This document shows positions 23,603 through 25,416 of a stretch of DNA of 25,416 nt, in pieces; the first letter of the stretch is position 1, and each line of letters starts with the position of its first letter. This DNA is from CAZCVI01 sp964502145 (lineage in GTDB: Bacteria; Acidobacteriota; Aminicenantia; UBA2199), in the NCBI GenBank assembly GCA_964502145.1, contig CAZCVI010000101.1:1-25416 (forward strand), in the 5' to 3' direction. Under the pieces are notes generated by a model. It was not told the DNA's origin and did not search any database. It worked only from the letters and a program-made list of their open reading frames with translations. Both the position numbers and the translations under genes were made by a program.

Positions 23603-24760
23603 ATGACTGAAACAAAAATTGCATTAACCAATGGTTTGCTTTCCCCGGATACCATCAAAGACCTTTTTCCCGTTAAAAAGAACTATCTGTATTTTAATTT
23701 TGCCGCTGACGGGCCATTACCTGTTCCTTCCCGTGATGCCATGATTGAATCTTTAAACGAATCCTCCGAAATAGGCTTGATTGTCGTGCCCAAGCAGGTC
23801 GCCATCTATGAAAATGTCCGTCACGAACTCGGCACCCTGTTCCAATCCAAACCCGAGAATTTCGCGTTTACAAAAAATACTTCCGAAGGCGTATTATTGG
23901 CCCTGTTAGCCATGGATATCCAGCCGGAAGAAAATTACATCGTCGCTTCCGATGCCTTTCCCACTACCATTCGCATGATGGAAAATAACTGCAAAGGCAG
24001 TATGCGTTCCGTAAAAATTAATGCCCCTATTCCATTAGTAGATCAAATAACCGCCATTTGCGATAATAAAACACGGGCCATTGTTTTGGATTGGGTGCAT
24101 TTTTTTACCGGCAAGCTCATTGATGTCGCTGGGATAGTGCAATTCGCACGGGAACGAGGTATTTTTACCGTGATTGATGGCATTCAAGGTGCCGGAGCCT
24201 TAGAACTGGGTTTGGATCGGAGTGGTATTGATTTTTTTGTCACAGCAGCCCATAAATGGTTGTTATCACCCCAGGGTAGCGGGTTTATTTATGTTTCCCC
24301 TTCCGTGTGGGAACGAACCCGACGCAAATCGTTTGGTTGGCTTGGGTATGATTGGTGTGATTTCTCTAACTTTGATATTCAACCCCAACTCCGCCCCGGT
24401 GCCACCGTCATGGAATATGGCACCCGTTCTTACTTTGCCGCTGTTGGTCTTTATGAATCGCTCAAACTGTTCAACCGCATTGGCATCAAAAATATCGAAA
24501 CCCATAACCAAACCCTGCGAACACTCTTCGTGGAAAACATTCTAACCCTGGGTTATGAAACAAAACAATCATTGACTGTGAAAGCGGCTTCGATTATTCC
24601 TTTTCGTGCTCCAGACAGCGACCCCCGCGAGCTGTTGCAACACTTGCAGCAAAAAAACGTGGTACTCAGTGTGCGGAACGGGTATATTCGTTCCGCCTTT
24701 CACTTCATTAATCATCTGGAAGAAGTTCAGGCCTTGTTGGAAATGCTAAAGAATCGTTAA
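23603..24760 (+). CDS. Class V aminotransferase-fold PLP-dependent enzyme
   Basis: 385 residues, cytoplasmic, full length for the family. The PLP lysine is Lys218 in TAAHKWLLSPQG. The cofactor aspartate is Asp192 in VIDGIQGAGAL (Gln195 nearby). FTKNTSEGVLLAL (about 92-104) is the phosphate-binding segment, and the C-terminal VRNGYIRSAFHFINHLEEV fits class V folds such as cysteine desulfurase, isopenicillin N epimerase or kynureninase-like enzymes. I do not see a cysteine-desulfurase active-site Cys loop, so an epimerase, lyase or aminotransferase is more likely; the substrate is unknown. AAGGA lies 10 nt before the ATG. It is next to the RiPP precursor, so a tailoring role is possible but inferred. 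It shares 4 nt at its stop with the convergent lipoprotein gene. Confidence 0.88.
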   Translation: MTETKIALTNGLLSPDTIKDLFPVKKNYLYFNFAADGPLPVPSRDAMIESLNESSEIGLIVVPKQVAIYENVRHELGTLFQSKPENFAFTKNTSEGVLLALLAMDIQPEENYIVASDAFPTTIRMMENNCKGSMRSVKINAPIPLVDQITAICDNKTRAIVLDWVHFFTGKLIDVAGIVQFARERGIFTVIDGIQGAGALELGLDRSGIDFFVTAAHKWLLSPQGSGFIYVSPSVWERTRRKSFGWLGYDWCDFSNFDIQPQLRPGATVMEYGTRSYFAAVGLYESLKLFNRIGIKNIETHNQTLRTLFVENILTLGYETKQSLTVKAASIIPFRAPDSDPRELLQHLQQKNVVLSVRNGYIRSAFHFINHLEEVQALLEMLKNR

Positions 24761-25188
24761 TACCCTTGCATCACTTCATATAGTTCTTGGACAGCCGGCG
24801 TTATTTCTTCGTTTCGAATATGCCATTTGTTCAGCATGCCTTTCACTGACATGTGAAGCAGTTCAAACGCTTCCCGAACCCGTTTGAGGTGTGGTTTTAA
24901 TTCTTCCGGGGCATTGTCTTCACCACCCGAACGGCCAAAATACGGGTATTTATTGACCATTTCATCTACTTTTGGCTTGATCGCTTTATATTTTGGGATA
25001 AATTCGCCAATAGCCATGATTATCCCATCTGCATCTTTCACAATATTAACTGATGTGCTCAAGTTATTGAGTACATTGCATATTTCTTTCATGATTTGAA
25101 TATCCCCATCATAGGGACTTGCTTTTGAGCAGGCAGAAAATCCTGCGATCCACAGTATCATTAGTAGTATTACACCCAGTTGTTTCAT
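24757..25188 (-). CDS. Small lipoprotein of unknown function
   Basis: 143 residues from ATG 25188, preceded by GGAGGAAT; an ATG ten codons further upstream has no such site. The signal peptide MKQLGVILLMILWIAGFSAC ends at a Cys in the same FSAC lipobox as the TPR lipoprotein at 8941. The mature part is helical and charged (IMKEICNVLNNLSTSVNIVK, LKPHLKRVREAFELLHMSVKG), with no known domain that I recognise. It is convergent with the PLP-enzyme gene with overlapping stop codons. Confidence 0.8.
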   Translation of the reverse strand: MKQLGVILLMILWIAGFSACSKASPYDGDIQIMKEICNVLNNLSTSVNIVKDADGIIMAIGEFIPKYKAIKPKVDEMVNKYPYFGRSGGEDNAPEELKPHLKRVREAFELLHMSVKGMLNKWHIRNEEITPAVQELYEVMQGY

Positions 25189-25208
25189 TAGTATTCCTCC
25201 ATTCAATG

Positions 25209-25237
25209 GATATACCATATCCAGGATTGTAAGTCAA
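25209..25237 (-). promoter_or_regulatory. Predicted promoter of the small lipoprotein gene
   Basis: On the minus strand, TTGACT (25237-25232), a 17-bp spacer and TATATC (25214-25209). The start site is about 12-15 nt upstream of the ATG at 25188. Confidence 0.55.
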
Positions 25238-25254
25238 CCTGTGAAAATATCCAT

Positions 25255-25389
25255 AGATTCACCACCACTTTAATGGGAAGTCTGGGAATTATGGGAATTA
25301 TGGGAATCATGGGAAATAGGCGAGGTATGGGAGTTATTTTTGTTCATCCCATAGTTCCCATTACTCCCATACTTCCCATAATGATTTAG
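25255..25389. repeat. Inverted arrays of TGGGAA/TTCCCA 9-nt units (element G)
   Basis: The left terminal repeat GATTCACCACCACTTTA (about 25257-25272) is followed by five units ATGGGAAGT, CTGGGAATT, ATGGGAATT, ATGGGAATC, ATGGGAAAT (25273-25317). These face four right units, CATCCCATA, GTTCCCATT, ACTCCCATA, CTTCCCATA (25345-25380). The right terminal repeat is not visible before the window ends. A TTCGCG-T-CGCGAA palindrome lies at 25394-25406. Confidence 0.75.
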
Positions 25390-25416
25390 AGTTTTCGCGT
25401 CGCGAAGCCAACTTCC

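Noticed and set aside
23603..24760. Cysteine desulfurase (SufS/IscS) assignment for the PLP enzyme
   Set aside because: The fold and Lys218 motif fit class V enzymes generally, but I do not see the catalytic Cys loop, and no iron-sulfur genes are nearby.

Overview
The window is about 25 kb of bacterial chromosome of moderate G+C, with roughly 20 protein genes, no rRNA, tRNA or CRISPR array that I could see, and intergenic gaps rich in palindromic repeats. Several proteins look Bacteroidota-like: a DNA topoisomerase I with C-terminal repeats instead of zinc fingers, an S9 peptidase, and a GG-leader RiPP precursor. The expression signals do not. Most genes have clear GGAGG-type ribosome binding sites and E. 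coli-like -35/-10 promoters with exactly 17-bp spacers, which is not how Bacteroidota promoters look. This suggests a free-living or sediment-type lineage outside Bacteroidota (an Aminicenantota/Acidobacteriota-like genome is my guess). The assignment is inference and unverified.

Layout. 1-552: repeat-rich leader and topA promoter. 553-3885: topA and a convergent zinc-ribbon protein. 4081-5904: a 607-aa protein I do not recognise. 6104-8419 (minus strand): an ECF sigma factor, a small membrane protein (putative anti-sigma) and an exported protein with two TonB C-terminal domains. 8465-10197: a small unknown gene, a possible 55-codon ORF and a TPR lipoprotein. 10705-14502: an exported S9 prolyl-oligopeptidase-family peptidase followed by an RpiR/SIS regulator. 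14495-16256 (minus): exported CARDB-like protein, ECF sigma and zinc-finger/TPR anti-sigma. 16431-19101 (plus): a third ECF sigma, a membrane partner, an exported TPR protein and a small exported protein that shares its C-terminal module. 19652-22947: a translationally coupled gluzincin metallopeptidase and ComEC-type metallo-beta-lactamase pair. 23277-24760: a lanthipeptide-like RiPP precursor and a class-V aminotransferase-fold PLP enzyme. 24757-25188 (minus): a small lipoprotein.

Three independent ECF sigma/partner operons lie within 12 kb. In each, the sigma gene overlaps or abuts its membrane partner and the operon includes exported proteins, so this is a region of envelope sensing.

The least explained feature is a set of at least eight intergenic elements built from 9-nt units (for example CTGGAC+3 variable bases, or TGGGAA+3), usually as two inverted arms. 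Several are framed by a common terminal inverted repeat close to ATTCACCGCCA. The unit sequence differs between elements while the 9-nt period and the frame are kept. The other leads for novelty are the RiPP precursor/PLP-enzyme pair and the peptidase/metallo-beta-lactamase pair.
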